Source: JALYUM01 sp036688685 (GTDB lineage Bacteria; Pseudomonadota; Gammaproteobacteria; Burkholderiales; Burkholderiaceae_D). From it: a stretch of DNA of 64,000 nucleotides. Shown in pieces: positions 18,497-26,538 of the stretch. Below the pieces are notes generated by a model. It was not told where the DNA came from and made no database searches. It saw only the letters and a list, made by a program, of their open reading frames with translations. Position numbers and translations under genes: made by a program. Where the stretch lies: contig NZ_JAQQPS010000022.1 in NCBI RefSeq assembly GCF_036688685.1, positions 1 to 64,000 on the forward strand, given 5' to 3'. The stretch's first letter is position 1. The number at the start of each line of letters is the position of its first letter.

Positions 18497-18617
18497 ACGC
18501 CGGGCGAAAAACCACGCGCGGCGCGGGAATCGTGGAAATGAACTGGGTAAAACCGCGTTGACAGCGCTATACTGTATAAAAGCACAGTTGTCAGCCAGTT
18601 TGCCCCATTTTCCCGCC

Positions 18618-20291
18618 ATGATCAGAGTTCTTGAGAACGCGTTTTATTACCTTGATAATTTTCAGCGGGTGCTGGACTGGATAGGCGAACGGTACAGCGA
18701 CTTGCTGACCGAAGACGAGCACGCGTTTATCGCCACCTTCCCCACGCTGCCCCAGCCGGCACGGGCATTGTTTGTCCGCATGGTCATGCGCAAGGGCGAG
18801 CTGTTCCGCGCCACCAAACTCAACTATCCCGAAATCGGCTGTCCGGTCGCTGCCGCCGAAGCGCTGGCACCGACCGGCTGGATCGGCGCCGACCCGGTCA
18901 TCTCGCTCGACGAATTGTTCAATTTACTGACGAAACCGGAACTGGCCGCGGTGCTGTGCATGCCGCGCCAGCAACGGGCCGCGCGCAAGCTCGACCAGCG
19001 CGATTTGCTGCGCGCAACCGTCGGCGACGCCCGCCCCTTTTCGGCGTGGTGCAACGCTGGCGCCGCCGCTCATGCGCCCGGCAAGCTGGACGACCGTGCC
19101 TATCGCATCCTGGTGCAACCCCTGTGTGACCGCCTGCGCCTGATTTTCTTTGGCAACCTGAGCCAGGACTGGACCGAATTCGTGTTGTCCGACCTCGGCG
19201 TATTTCAATATGAACAGGTCGATATCTCGCAGGCCTCACGCGGCTTTCGCAGCCGCCGCGATATCGACCACTACATGGCACTGCACAGCTGCAAACAGCG
19301 TTTCGCCGCTGCCGAACCGGCTGCCGACGTGTTGCAGGCGCTGCCCACCGAACCATTCGATAACGACTGGCTGGAAAGCCGGCGTGAAAAACTGCTGTTT
19401 CAAATTGGCCAGCACTTCGAACGCCAGCAAGACTGGCCCGGCGCCCATGCGGTGTATGCGCGCTGCCGCTTTCCCGGGGCGCGCGCACGCGCCATCCGCG
19501 TGCTGGAAAAAGATGCGCAGTTCACAGGCGCCCAGGCCCTGCTCGAACAGGCCCAACAGGCGCCCGAAAGCGAGGCCGAGCGCCAGCACTTGCTGCGCAT
19601 GGCGCCGCGCCTGGCGCGCAAACTGGGTCTCGTCAAACCGGCCAAACCCCAGGCCACGCCGGTCGAACGGCTGGATTTGTGCCTGCCCATGCCACGCGCC
19701 GGCTGGTGGGTCGAAGGCGTCGTGCGCGATCATCTTGCCAATGACGACGCGCCCGTGTTCTTTGTGGAAAATGCGCTGATCAATTCGCTGTTTGGCTTGC
19801 TCTGTTGGCAAGCCATCTTCAGCGCGATTCCTGGCGCTTTTTTTCACCCATTCCACCGCGGGCCAGCCGACCTGTACAGCGCCGATTTTTTCCAGCGCCG
19901 CGCCATCGATTTTGCCGCCTGTTTCGCTCAGCTCGACGACGAGCGCTACCGCGCCACCATCTGGCGCAATTTTGCCGCCAAGCGCGGTATCGCCTCGCCA
20001 TTCGTGGCTTGGGAATGCCTCGATGAAAAACTGCTCGGCCTGGCGCTCGATTGCATCCCGGCGGCACACCTGAAGAAATGGTGCCAGCGCATTTTGCAAG
20101 ATGTGAAAGCCAATCGCACCGGCTTTCCCGATCTGATCCAGTTCTGGCCCGCGCAGCGGCGTTACAACATGATCGAGGTCAAGGGCCCGGGCGACCGCCT
20201 GCAGGACAACCAGTTGCGCTGGATCGACTACTGCACCGCGCACCAGATGCCGGTCGCCGTCTGTTACCTTCAATGGGCACAGCAAGCGTGA
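18618..20291 (+). CDS. FAN1-type structure-specific nuclease with VRR-NUC domain
   Basis: FAN1 proteins cut 5'-flap and cross-link-associated DNA structures. The 557-aa product has a helical N-terminal region (SAP-like/TPR-like, about 1-420) and a C-terminal VRR-NUC domain (about 440-555). The nuclease motif residues are visible: FPDLIQFW supplies Asp, IEVKGPGD supplies Glu and Lys, and DNQLRW supplies the conserved Gln. The open frame extends upstream, but ATG 18618 begins the family-like sequence IRVLENAFYYL. The stop lies inside the helicase gene that follows, so the two are co-translated; bacterial FAN1 genes are often next to such a helicase. Confidence 0.88.
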   Translation: MIRVLENAFYYLDNFQRVLDWIGERYSDLLTEDEHAFIATFPTLPQPARALFVRMVMRKGELFRATKLNYPEIGCPVAAAEALAPTGWIGADPVISLDELFNLLTKPELAAVLCMPRQQRAARKLDQRDLLRATVGDARPFSAWCNAGAAAHAPGKLDDRAYRILVQPLCDRLRLIFFGNLSQDWTEFVLSDLGVFQYEQVDISQASRGFRSRRDIDHYMALHSCKQRFAAAEPAADVLQALPTEPFDNDWLESRREKLLFQIGQHFERQQDWPGAHAVYARCRFPGARARAIRVLEKDAQFTGAQALLEQAQQAPESEAERQHLLRMAPRLARKLGLVKPAKPQATPVERLDLCLPMPRAGWWVEGVVRDHLANDDAPVFFVENALINSLFGLLCWQAIFSAIPGAFFHPFHRGPADLYSADFFQRRAIDFAACFAQLDDERYRATIWRNFAAKRGIASPFVAWECLDEKLLGLALDCIPAAHLKKWCQRILQDVKANRTGFPDLIQFWPAQRRYNMIEVKGPGDRLQDNQLRWIDYCTAHQMPVAVCYLQWAQQA

Positions 20292-22579
20292 GTGGCCGCG
20301 ATCAGATGGCCGCTTACGTCGTGGCGGTGCGCGCCTTGTGTGAATTTACCGCCAAGGTGGGCGACCTCGACTTGCGCTTCACGCCTTCTCCCACGGCGCA
20401 GGAAGGGATGGCCGGCCACGGCATCGTCACCGGCCGGCGCGGTGGCAACTACCAGACTGAACTGAGTTTGTCAGGCGACTTCGGCCCGCTGCACGTGCGC
20501 GGCCGCGCCGACGGCTACGATCCGGACCAGAATCTGATCGAAGAAATCAAGACCCATCGCGGCGATCTGGCCCGCACGCCCGCCAACCACCGGCAACTGC
20601 ACTGGGCCCAGGTGCGCGTCTACGGCCATTTGCTGTGCGCCGCGCGCGGCCTCGCCGAAGTGAATCTGGCGCTGGTCTACTTCGACATCGGCAGCCAGGC
20701 CGAGACGGTCCTGCGCGAAACCCGCACGGCCACCGAGCTGGCTGCGCTGTTCGCCGCCCAGTGCACGCGGTTTGTGGCCTGGGCAGAACAGGAACTGGCC
20801 CACCGGGCGGCGCGCGACACGGCATTGACGACGCTGCGCTTTCCTCATGCCAATTTCCGCCCCGGCCAGCGCCAGCTCGCCGAAAACATCTTCAAGGCGC
20901 AGGTGGCGGGACGCTGCCTGCTGGCGCAAGCGCCCACCGGTATCGGCAAAACAGTCGGCAGCCTGTTCCCGGCGCTGAAGGCAGCGCCGGCGCACAAGCT
21001 CGACAAGATTTTTTTCCTGGCCGCAAAAACGCCGGGGCGCCAACTGGCGCTCGACGCCGCTGCCACGATCACCGCCAGCGATCCGGCGCTGCCCTTGCGC
21101 GTGCTGGAACTGGCGTCACGCGACAAGTCATGCGAACACCCCGATAAAGCGTGCCATGGCGAATCCTGCCCCCTCGCACGCGGCTTCTACGACCGCTTGC
21201 CCGCTGCCCGCGCTGCCGCACTGGGCGTGCGCGTGCTGGACCGGGCCACCCTGCGCGACGTGGCCCTGGCGCATGCTGTCTGTCCGTACTATCTCGGCAG
21301 TGAAATTACGCGCTGGAGCGATGTCATCGTGGGCGACTACAATTATTATTTCGATGGGGGCGCCATGCTGTACGGCCTGGCGCAGGCCAACGGCTGGCGC
21401 GTCAGTGTGCTGGTCGACGAAGCCCACAACATGGTGGCGCGCGCCCGCTCGATGTATTCCTGCACACTCGAGCGCGTGGCACTCAAGGCAGCCAAGGCTG
21501 TCGCACCGGCGATGCTGCAAAAAGCGCTCGACAAGCTCGATCGCGCCTGGGGCACGCTGGTCAAGGCCAACCCCGTGCCCTACCAGGTGCTGCCGGCCTT
21601 GCCCGACAAGCTGCTCGCGGCCCTGCAGGTGGCTGTCAGCGCCACGACCGAACTGCTGGTCGACGCCACCGCGCCGTTGGAACCCGCGCTGCAACGTTTC
21701 TATTTCGATGCGCTGCACTTCACGCGCCTGGCGGAGTCGTTCGGCCCCCACTCCTTGTGCGACCTGGCACCCGCCGAAAGGGCCGGCTCGACACTGAGCA
21801 TCCGCAACATCGTGCCGGCCCATTACCTGGCGCCCCGCTTTGCACAGGCCCATTCGACGACACTGTTTTCTGCCACCCTGAGTCCCTGGAATTACTACAG
21901 CGACGCACTCGGCATGCCAGCGAGCACCGGCTGGATCGATGTCGCCTCCCCGTTCCACGCCAGCCAGTTGGCCGTTCACGTCGTCGACCGCATTTCAACC
22001 CGCTACCAGCATCGCGCCGCGTCGCTGGCGCCGATTGTCGCGCTGATGGCCCACCAGTACGCCGACGCGCCGGGCAACTACCTGGCGTTTTTCAGCAGCT
22101 TCGATTACCTCGAACAGGTTGCCAGTCTGTTCGCCGAGCGCCATCCAGAAATTCCGGTCTGGCTGCAGGCACGCCGCATGAACGAGACCGAGCGTGCGGC
22201 ATTTCTCGCCAGCTTTACCGAGGACAGCCGTGGCATCGGCTTTGCGGTGCTGGGTGGCGCGTTCGGCGAAGGGATCGACCTGCCCGGCGCACGCCTGGTC
22301 GGCGCATTTGTCGCCACACTCGGGCTGCCGCAAATCAACCCGGTCAACGAACAGGTCCGGCTGCGCATGCAGGCGACCTTTGGCGCAGGCTACGACTACA
22401 CCTATTTATATCCCGGCATCCAGAAGGTGGTACAGGCGGCGGGGCGCGTCATCCGCACCGAGTTTGATCGCGGCGTGGTGTACCTGATCGACGATCGCTT
22501 TGCGCAGCCGGCCGTGCGCGCCCTGCTGCCTGCCTGGTGGGGACTCGATACGGATACCGTCAGCGCAACAGCTGCCTGA
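20273..22579 (+). CDS. XPD/DinG-like iron-sulfur helicase with N-terminal Cas4-like nuclease region
   Basis: The roughly 768-aa product has three parts. Residues about 1-190 look like a PD-(D/E)XK nuclease: GRADGYD supplies Asp, IEEIKTH supplies the E-x-K pair, and an H..Q...YGHLL helix follows. The helicase has Walker A APTGIGKT (about 225), DEAH near 385 and a C-terminal motif VVQAAGRVIRT. Four cysteines (SCEHPDKACHGESC, then AVCP) fit an XPD-type 4Fe-4S cluster. The start is ATG 20273, inside the FAN1 gene; GTG 20288 is also possible. The end overlaps the convergent LytTR regulator gene by 20 bases. The role is probably repair of DNA cross-links or flaps together with FAN1. Confidence 0.88.
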   Translation: MGTASVSGRDQMAAYVVAVRALCEFTAKVGDLDLRFTPSPTAQEGMAGHGIVTGRRGGNYQTELSLSGDFGPLHVRGRADGYDPDQNLIEEIKTHRGDLARTPANHRQLHWAQVRVYGHLLCAARGLAEVNLALVYFDIGSQAETVLRETRTATELAALFAAQCTRFVAWAEQELAHRAARDTALTTLRFPHANFRPGQRQLAENIFKAQVAGRCLLAQAPTGIGKTVGSLFPALKAAPAHKLDKIFFLAAKTPGRQLALDAAATITASDPALPLRVLELASRDKSCEHPDKACHGESCPLARGFYDRLPAARAAALGVRVLDRATLRDVALAHAVCPYYLGSEITRWSDVIVGDYNYYFDGGAMLYGLAQANGWRVSVLVDEAHNMVARARSMYSCTLERVALKAAKAVAPAMLQKALDKLDRAWGTLVKANPVPYQVLPALPDKLLAALQVAVSATTELLVDATAPLEPALQRFYFDALHFTRLAESFGPHSLCDLAPAERAGSTLSIRNIVPAHYLAPRFAQAHSTTLFSATLSPWNYYSDALGMPASTGWIDVASPFHASQLAVHVVDRISTRYQHRAASLAPIVALMAHQYADAPGNYLAFFSSFDYLEQVASLFAERHPEIPVWLQARRMNETERAAFLASFTEDSRGIGFAVLGGAFGEGIDLPGARLVGAFVATLGLPQINPVNEQVRLRMQATFGAGYDYTYLYPGIQKVVQAAGRVIRTEFDRGVVYLIDDRFAQPAVRALLPAWWGLDTDTVSATAA

Positions 22580-23282
22580 GCTTCGGGTAACCGGTGCGGC
22601 TGACGGGAAGGCGCGCGCCGCTGTTGAGCACCGCGCAATACGTATCCTTGGTCACCGGCTCGATCCGCGCCACCGCGCGCAGCGCCACGATCCACGAGCG
22701 GTGGATGCGCACAAAGGCGGCGGGGTCGAGCTGGCTTTCCAGCTCCGACAGGCTGGCATGCTTGAGCCAGGACTTGGCGCCGACCGTGATGTTGATGTAA
22801 TCGTCCTGCGCCTCCACTGTATCGATATCGGCCGCCGGCACCACGTGCACCTGCGCGCCGTCGCGAATCAGCACGCGCGTAACGGGGCCGTGACGCTGTG
22901 CAGCGTCGGCCAGCATCGGTCCGGCGTTCGCCGGCGCGCGTGCGCGGGCATGCGCGAGCGCCTGGTCGAAGCGCGCCTGGCTGAACGGCTTGAGCAGGTA
23001 ATCGATGGCGTGCACCTCGAAGGCGCGCAGGGCGAACTGGTCGAAGGCGGTCACGAACACATACTGCACTTTCGCGCCGGCCAGTTCGGCCACTTCGAAG
23101 CCATCGAGCTTGGGCATCTGGATGTCGAGGAAGACCAGGTCCGGCGCCAATTGTGCGATGGCCTTGACCGCTTCGAAACCATTCGCGCATTCGGCCACGA
23201 TCTCGATATCGGCATGCTGGCGCAGGTACTCGCGCAGCACGACACGCGCCAGGTGTTCGTCGTCGACGATGATTACGCGCAT
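22560..23282 (-). CDS. LytTR-family response regulator
   Basis: The 240-aa protein has an N-terminal receiver domain (1-120) with the acidic pocket (VDDEHLA), phospho-acceptor Asp in LVFLDIQMP, and Lys in LLKPF. The C-terminal LytTR DNA-binding domain (about 135-238) carries the typical FVRIHRSWIV segment. It is the last gene of a leftward operon and overlaps the kinase gene by 10 bases. Its 3' end overlaps the convergent helicase gene. LytTR regulators usually bind paired short direct repeats upstream of few targets. Confidence 0.92.
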   Translation of the reverse strand: MRVIIVDDEHLARVVLREYLRQHADIEIVAECANGFEAVKAIAQLAPDLVFLDIQMPKLDGFEVAELAGAKVQYVFVTAFDQFALRAFEVHAIDYLLKPFSQARFDQALAHARARAPANAGPMLADAAQRHGPVTRVLIRDGAQVHVVPAADIDTVEAQDDYINITVGAKSWLKHASLSELESQLDPAAFVRIHRSWIVALRAVARIEPVTKDTYCAVLNSGARLPVSRTGYPKLRQLLR

Positions 23283-24358
23283 GGTTTCTCCCCGGTTTGC
23301 GCCGGCAGCGTCAGCTCGACGCGAAAGTTGGTGTCCGTCCGGCGCCAGTGCACGCTGGCAAGGTGGCCATAATCGGTCGCAAGACGGGCGCGGACATTGG
23401 CCAGGCCGACGCCCTGCCCGCGTGTCGGTGCCGGTGATACATCAAGATCGACATCGTTGTCTACCACGACGCGCAAGATCGATCCAGCCCGGGTGGCGGT
23501 GACCCGCACGCAACCGCCCTGCGGCAGGCCGCCGATGCCGTGCTTGACGGCGTTTTCAACCAGGGGCTGGAGGATCATGGGCGGCAGCAGACACGCGTCG
23601 GCCCCGACCCCGCAATGCGGCTCAAAGCGCAGGCGCGTGCCAAATCGCACCTGTTCGATGGCGACGAAGTGGCTCACCAGCGCCAGTTCCTGCGCCAGCG
23701 TCACCTTGCCCTGTGCCTCAAGTCCCAGGCTGTGGCGAAAAAAATCGGCCAGGCGCAGCGTCATTTCACGGGCGCCGGCCGGGTCGAACGCGGTCAGCGC
23801 GCTGATCGAATTGAGGCTGTTGAACAGGAAGTGCGGATCGATCTGGGTGCGCAGCATGCGCAACTCGGCATCGCGGGCTTGCAGTGCCCGCTCCAGTTCG
23901 CGCCGCTCGGCCCGGCGTGCGCTGGCGTATTCAATGACCAGGTAGTGCAGCACGGCAACAACCGTATAAAGCAGCATGCCGAGGCCGAACATGCCCATGA
24001 GCAGACGGCGGCGCTCAATGCCCAGGTCGATCATGCCTGGCGCGAGCATCAGCCACAGGTCCTGCCAGGCGATGCCGGCGGCGCTCCACAGCATTGCCGC
24101 GCAAGCCGCAGCGAGTATAAATACCGGCACGATCATGCCCGGACTGCGGCTTGCCAGCGGATAGGCGCGACACAAATAATAAGCCGAAAAACCGATGGCG
24201 CTGCCGTACACCAGCGTGAGCGGCACGGCAAACAGCAAGGATGCGCTCAAGCTAGCGCCACCGCCCAGGGTAAGCAAGGCACCCAAGCCCGCGCCCAGTA
24301 TTATCCATGCTGCGCCCGCAAGCAGAGCGCTGTACCGGGTCTCTAGTCTCGCTTGCAT
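23273..24358 (-). CDS. LytS/AlgZ-type sensor histidine kinase
   Basis: The 361-aa product has six hydrophobic helices over about residues 10-160, a short coiled linker, and the His_kinase module with QIDPHFLFNSLNSISAL, where the His is the autophosphorylation site. An HATPase domain follows with N-box LVENAVKHG and G-box GQGVGLANV. It lacks a periplasmic sensor loop, so it probably senses within the membrane or through the neighbouring membrane proteins. It starts as TGATG on the stop of the LiaF-like gene and overlaps the regulator by 10 bases, giving tight coupling. Confidence 0.92.
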   Translation of the reverse strand: MQARLETRYSALLAGAAWIILGAGLGALLTLGGGASLSASLLFAVPLTLVYGSAIGFSAYYLCRAYPLASRSPGMIVPVFILAAACAAMLWSAAGIAWQDLWLMLAPGMIDLGIERRRLLMGMFGLGMLLYTVVAVLHYLVIEYASARRAERRELERALQARDAELRMLRTQIDPHFLFNSLNSISALTAFDPAGAREMTLRLADFFRHSLGLEAQGKVTLAQELALVSHFVAIEQVRFGTRLRFEPHCGVGADACLLPPMILQPLVENAVKHGIGGLPQGGCVRVTATRAGSILRVVVDNDVDLDVSPAPTRGQGVGLANVRARLATDYGHLASVHWRRTDTNFRVELTLPAQTGEKPCA

Positions 24359-25062
24359 CAATTACGAATCTCGACACCACCCATGATGGCATAGCCGCGG
24401 ATGACCAGGCGCTTGCGGTTGTCAGGTGCCGGGACGGTTTTTTCGTCGAAGCCGCCCAGGATCGGCGTTCCTTCCAGCACGACGGTCCAGTCGATCGGGC
24501 ATTTGATGGTAATCCCGCCCATCACTGCGAAGACATGGATGACGGCCTCGCCGTCGATCGACGCCTCACGCATGTCGAGCTCGCAGCCGCCCATGATCGC
24601 CGTAATTTCGCCCCCCCGCAGCTTGCGCGTGGCGACCCGGCGCTGGAAGCCGCCGAGGATCGCGGTCACGTCGACGTAGTCCTCCTGTTCTGTGCTGTCC
24701 TTGGCGAGCTTGAGCGTTTCCTCGCGCCGCCCGGATGGGCGCAGCAACACCGCCGCGCCGAGTGCGACCAGCGCCAGCGGCCACAGCGCGCGCCAGCTGA
24801 TATAGAAAAAACCGAGGCGGTTGAGCAGCATCACGACGCCGGCCCCTGCGAGGGCGGCGCCGACCAGCAGGCTATTGCGGCTGCCACTATCGCAAATCTT
24901 GACTACGCCGACCACGAACAGCACCAGAGGCCAGAATGGCAAAGCGTGACGGAAATTGACGATGTCCAGGTTATCCAGGAAAAACAGGATGCCGAGGCCA
25001 ATGGCCAGGACGCCCAGCACGACCTGGCTCGACCTGCCGCGCGGGGATCGTTCAGAGCGCAT
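24358..25062 (-). CDS. LiaF-like membrane protein (DUF5668 plus LiaF C-terminal domain)
   Basis: The 234-aa protein has four short hydrophobic helices in the first 110 residues, including the LGVLAIGLGILFFLDNL type repeat of LiaI/LiaF transmembrane regions. A C-terminal beta-rich domain (about 130-234) carries repeating AIMGG/AILGG turns typical of LiaF and cell-wall-active-antibiotic response proteins. In Firmicutes LiaF holds the LiaS kinase inactive. Here it sits directly upstream of a LytS-type kinase with overlapping codons, so an analogous control of the kinase is plausible but inferred. Confidence 0.8.
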   Translation of the reverse strand: MRSERSPRGRSSQVVLGVLAIGLGILFFLDNLDIVNFRHALPFWPLVLFVVGVVKICDSGSRNSLLVGAALAGAGVVMLLNRLGFFYISWRALWPLALVALGAAVLLRPSGRREETLKLAKDSTEQEDYVDVTAILGGFQRRVATRKLRGGEITAIMGGCELDMREASIDGEAVIHVFAVMGGITIKCPIDWTVVLEGTPILGGFDEKTVPAPDNRKRLVIRGYAIMGGVEIRN

Positions 25063-25447
25063 TCTTGTTCTCCTTCGTGATCGCGTCCGCGACCGTTTGC
25101 CTGCCGGCCAGGCGCTGGTGCAGAACCGGGCGCAGCAGCATCGTGATCCCCCAGCCGATCAGCAGGGCAGGCCAGCTATTGCTGAAGTTGATGCCATACC
25201 ATCCTTCAAAATTGGCGAAGAGCCAGAGGCCAATGAGCATGGTCCAGCATCCTGATGAAACATCGCGCGGCGACGCCGGGTCGGTCATGCGGATCAGGCC
25301 GCCGACCACCAGCATCAAGGGCCAATATTGCCACACGTCCTGCATGGCGACGATATCCATCTGGTCGAGGAAAAAGACCGTACCGAGGATGATCAGTGAA
25401 ACGCCGACCATGGTCTGGCTGCGGCGGCGGGAAATGTGCGGTGACAC
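25052..25447 (-). CDS. LiaI/LiaF-like small membrane protein (DUF5668)
   Basis: A GTG at 25447 preceded by AGGAGTCGCC gives a 131-aa protein with about four hydrophobic helices and the same GVSLIILGTVFFLDQMDIV type motif as its neighbour, then WPLMLVVGG. It corresponds to the transmembrane half of the next gene without the LiaF C-terminal domain, so the pair looks like a duplication. It overlaps the next gene by 11 bases and is first in the four-gene operon. A longer ATG-initiated reading upstream lacks a ribosome-binding site. Confidence 0.75.
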   Translation of the reverse strand: MSPHISRRRSQTMVGVSLIILGTVFFLDQMDIVAMQDVWQYWPLMLVVGGLIRMTDPASPRDVSSGCWTMLIGLWLFANFEGWYGINFSNSWPALLIGWGITMLLRPVLHQRLAGRQTVADAITKENKNAL

Positions 25448-25589
25448 GGCGACTCCTGTGGTCTCAACAGGATTGACAATAGCGCGCCTTCGAAGTGCAG
25501 AAAAGGACATTTCGGCGAATCGCGTATGCGTGTCGGTGGACTGCGAAAATATCGGCAAACGACCTGGTGTGGCAGGCAAGCCCTGCGGG

Positions 25590-25628
25590 CAAAAAAAAGC
25601 CCGCATCGTTGCCGAAGCGGGCTTGCGG
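25590..25628 (-). terminator. Terminator after small gene at 25651-25809
   Basis: Inverted repeat AGCCCGC / GCGGGCT with a 12-base interior; on the - strand it is followed by a run of eight T. It lies 23 bases after the stop of the small leftward gene. Confidence 0.8.
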
Positions 25629-25650
25629 GCCTGGCCGTACGGCGAACCGA

Positions 25651-25809
25651 TCAGGCTGCGGCTGGCTGATTCTTTACCTGGTTGCGGTACTTGGCTTTCG
25701 CTTCAGCCTGCTTGACCGCTTCTCGCGCAATATTCATACGCTTGATGGCTTTCTTTTCTTCATATCCGCGGTGTTGGGCCTCGTCCTTGTTACCGATGCG
25801 ATTGGTCAT
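25651..25809 (-). CDS. Very small charged protein (52 aa), unknown function
   Basis: An ATG at 25809 preceded by TAGGAG opens a 52-codon frame. The product is highly charged and Lys/Glu/Arg/Ala-rich, almost certainly one helix (GYEEKKAIKRMNIAREAVKQ, then EAKAKYRNQ). It has no signal peptide. A strong ribosome-binding site on one side and a good terminator on the other make a real gene likely, although it is too short for most gene callers. It could bind nucleic acid or another protein; no function is claimed. Confidence 0.65.
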   Translation of the reverse strand: MTNRIGNKDEAQHRGYEEKKAIKRMNIAREAVKQAEAKAKYRNQVKNQPAAA

Positions 25810-25848
25810 CTTATTTCTCCTAGATTACATTTATAAAACAGCTGACGC

Positions 25849-26013
25849 TCATTTGCGACCGCTGCCGTTAGCGAACTTAAGTTCGGGAAACATCAACGGC
25901 CAACCGAGGCGGCGCCGGATCTCTTCCGGCGCCGGCGGCGGGCGTCGTTCGCGCCATCGCTGCGCCAGATAAGCCCGCACCAGGTCTTTCGGTGGATAAG
26001 TAATCGTAGACAT
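25849..26013 (-). CDS. Very small protein (54 aa), unknown function
   Basis: ATG 26013 follows GGAGG at 5 bases. The product is basic and proline-containing, with LVRAYLAQRWRERRPP then APEEIRRRLGWPLM, and no signal peptide. The frame stays open upstream but without start signals. It lies 39 bases before the other small gene on the same strand and probably shares a transcript with it. No family is recognised. Confidence 0.6.
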   Translation of the reverse strand: MSTITYPPKDLVRAYLAQRWRERRPPPAPEEIRRRLGWPLMFPELKFANGSGRK

Positions 26014-26538
26014 CACAGCCTCCGCGATGGCGCACCCGCGATCGGGTGCGCTTCTGCAATCTGGTGCCGATCCTCGAGGCGACCGGCTAACCTGCTGAGA
26101 TATTTGGCTGGCCACACAGTCCAACCGTGGCGCCTCACTCACACAGATCGATCTTACGTCAGCGCGGCCGCGCCTACCGTTAGATGACGCACACTGGCGC
26201 AACTCATCACTAAAGATGCTGATCCTTGCCTCGCTGATGTGATATTCCGCAATATCTCATCACGCGCGATTTGTTTTTAAAGAATTAATTCCAAGAGTGC
26301 TGTTGACACTTGTCAAACCGGTTATTTCATCCGAGCGTGATAATAATTTTCAACGCAACGAGCGATTATTAAAAAGCTTCCCGGACAATTCTCCAACGTT
26401 GATTTTTCTCATAAAAATTTTATTGATTTCATAGACTTAGCCAATTACCAGCGCTTTATCCAGCGCCAAACATATTCTACTCACCAGCCACCGCATTAAT
26501 CACCTGTCTTTTATTGCTCCTTCGACGCGACGCACGCC
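26014..26538. other. 525-bp AT-rich intergenic region upstream of the sugar dehydratase gene
   Basis: No gene is seen. Composition drops sharply from about 26,230 to 26,510, with many A/T runs, in contrast to the GC-rich surroundings. A TTGACA..TGTCAA inverted repeat at 26303-26316 could be a -35 element or an operator. The stretch probably carries the promoter of the + strand dehydratase gene; I cannot place a convincing -10 box. Confidence 0.5.
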
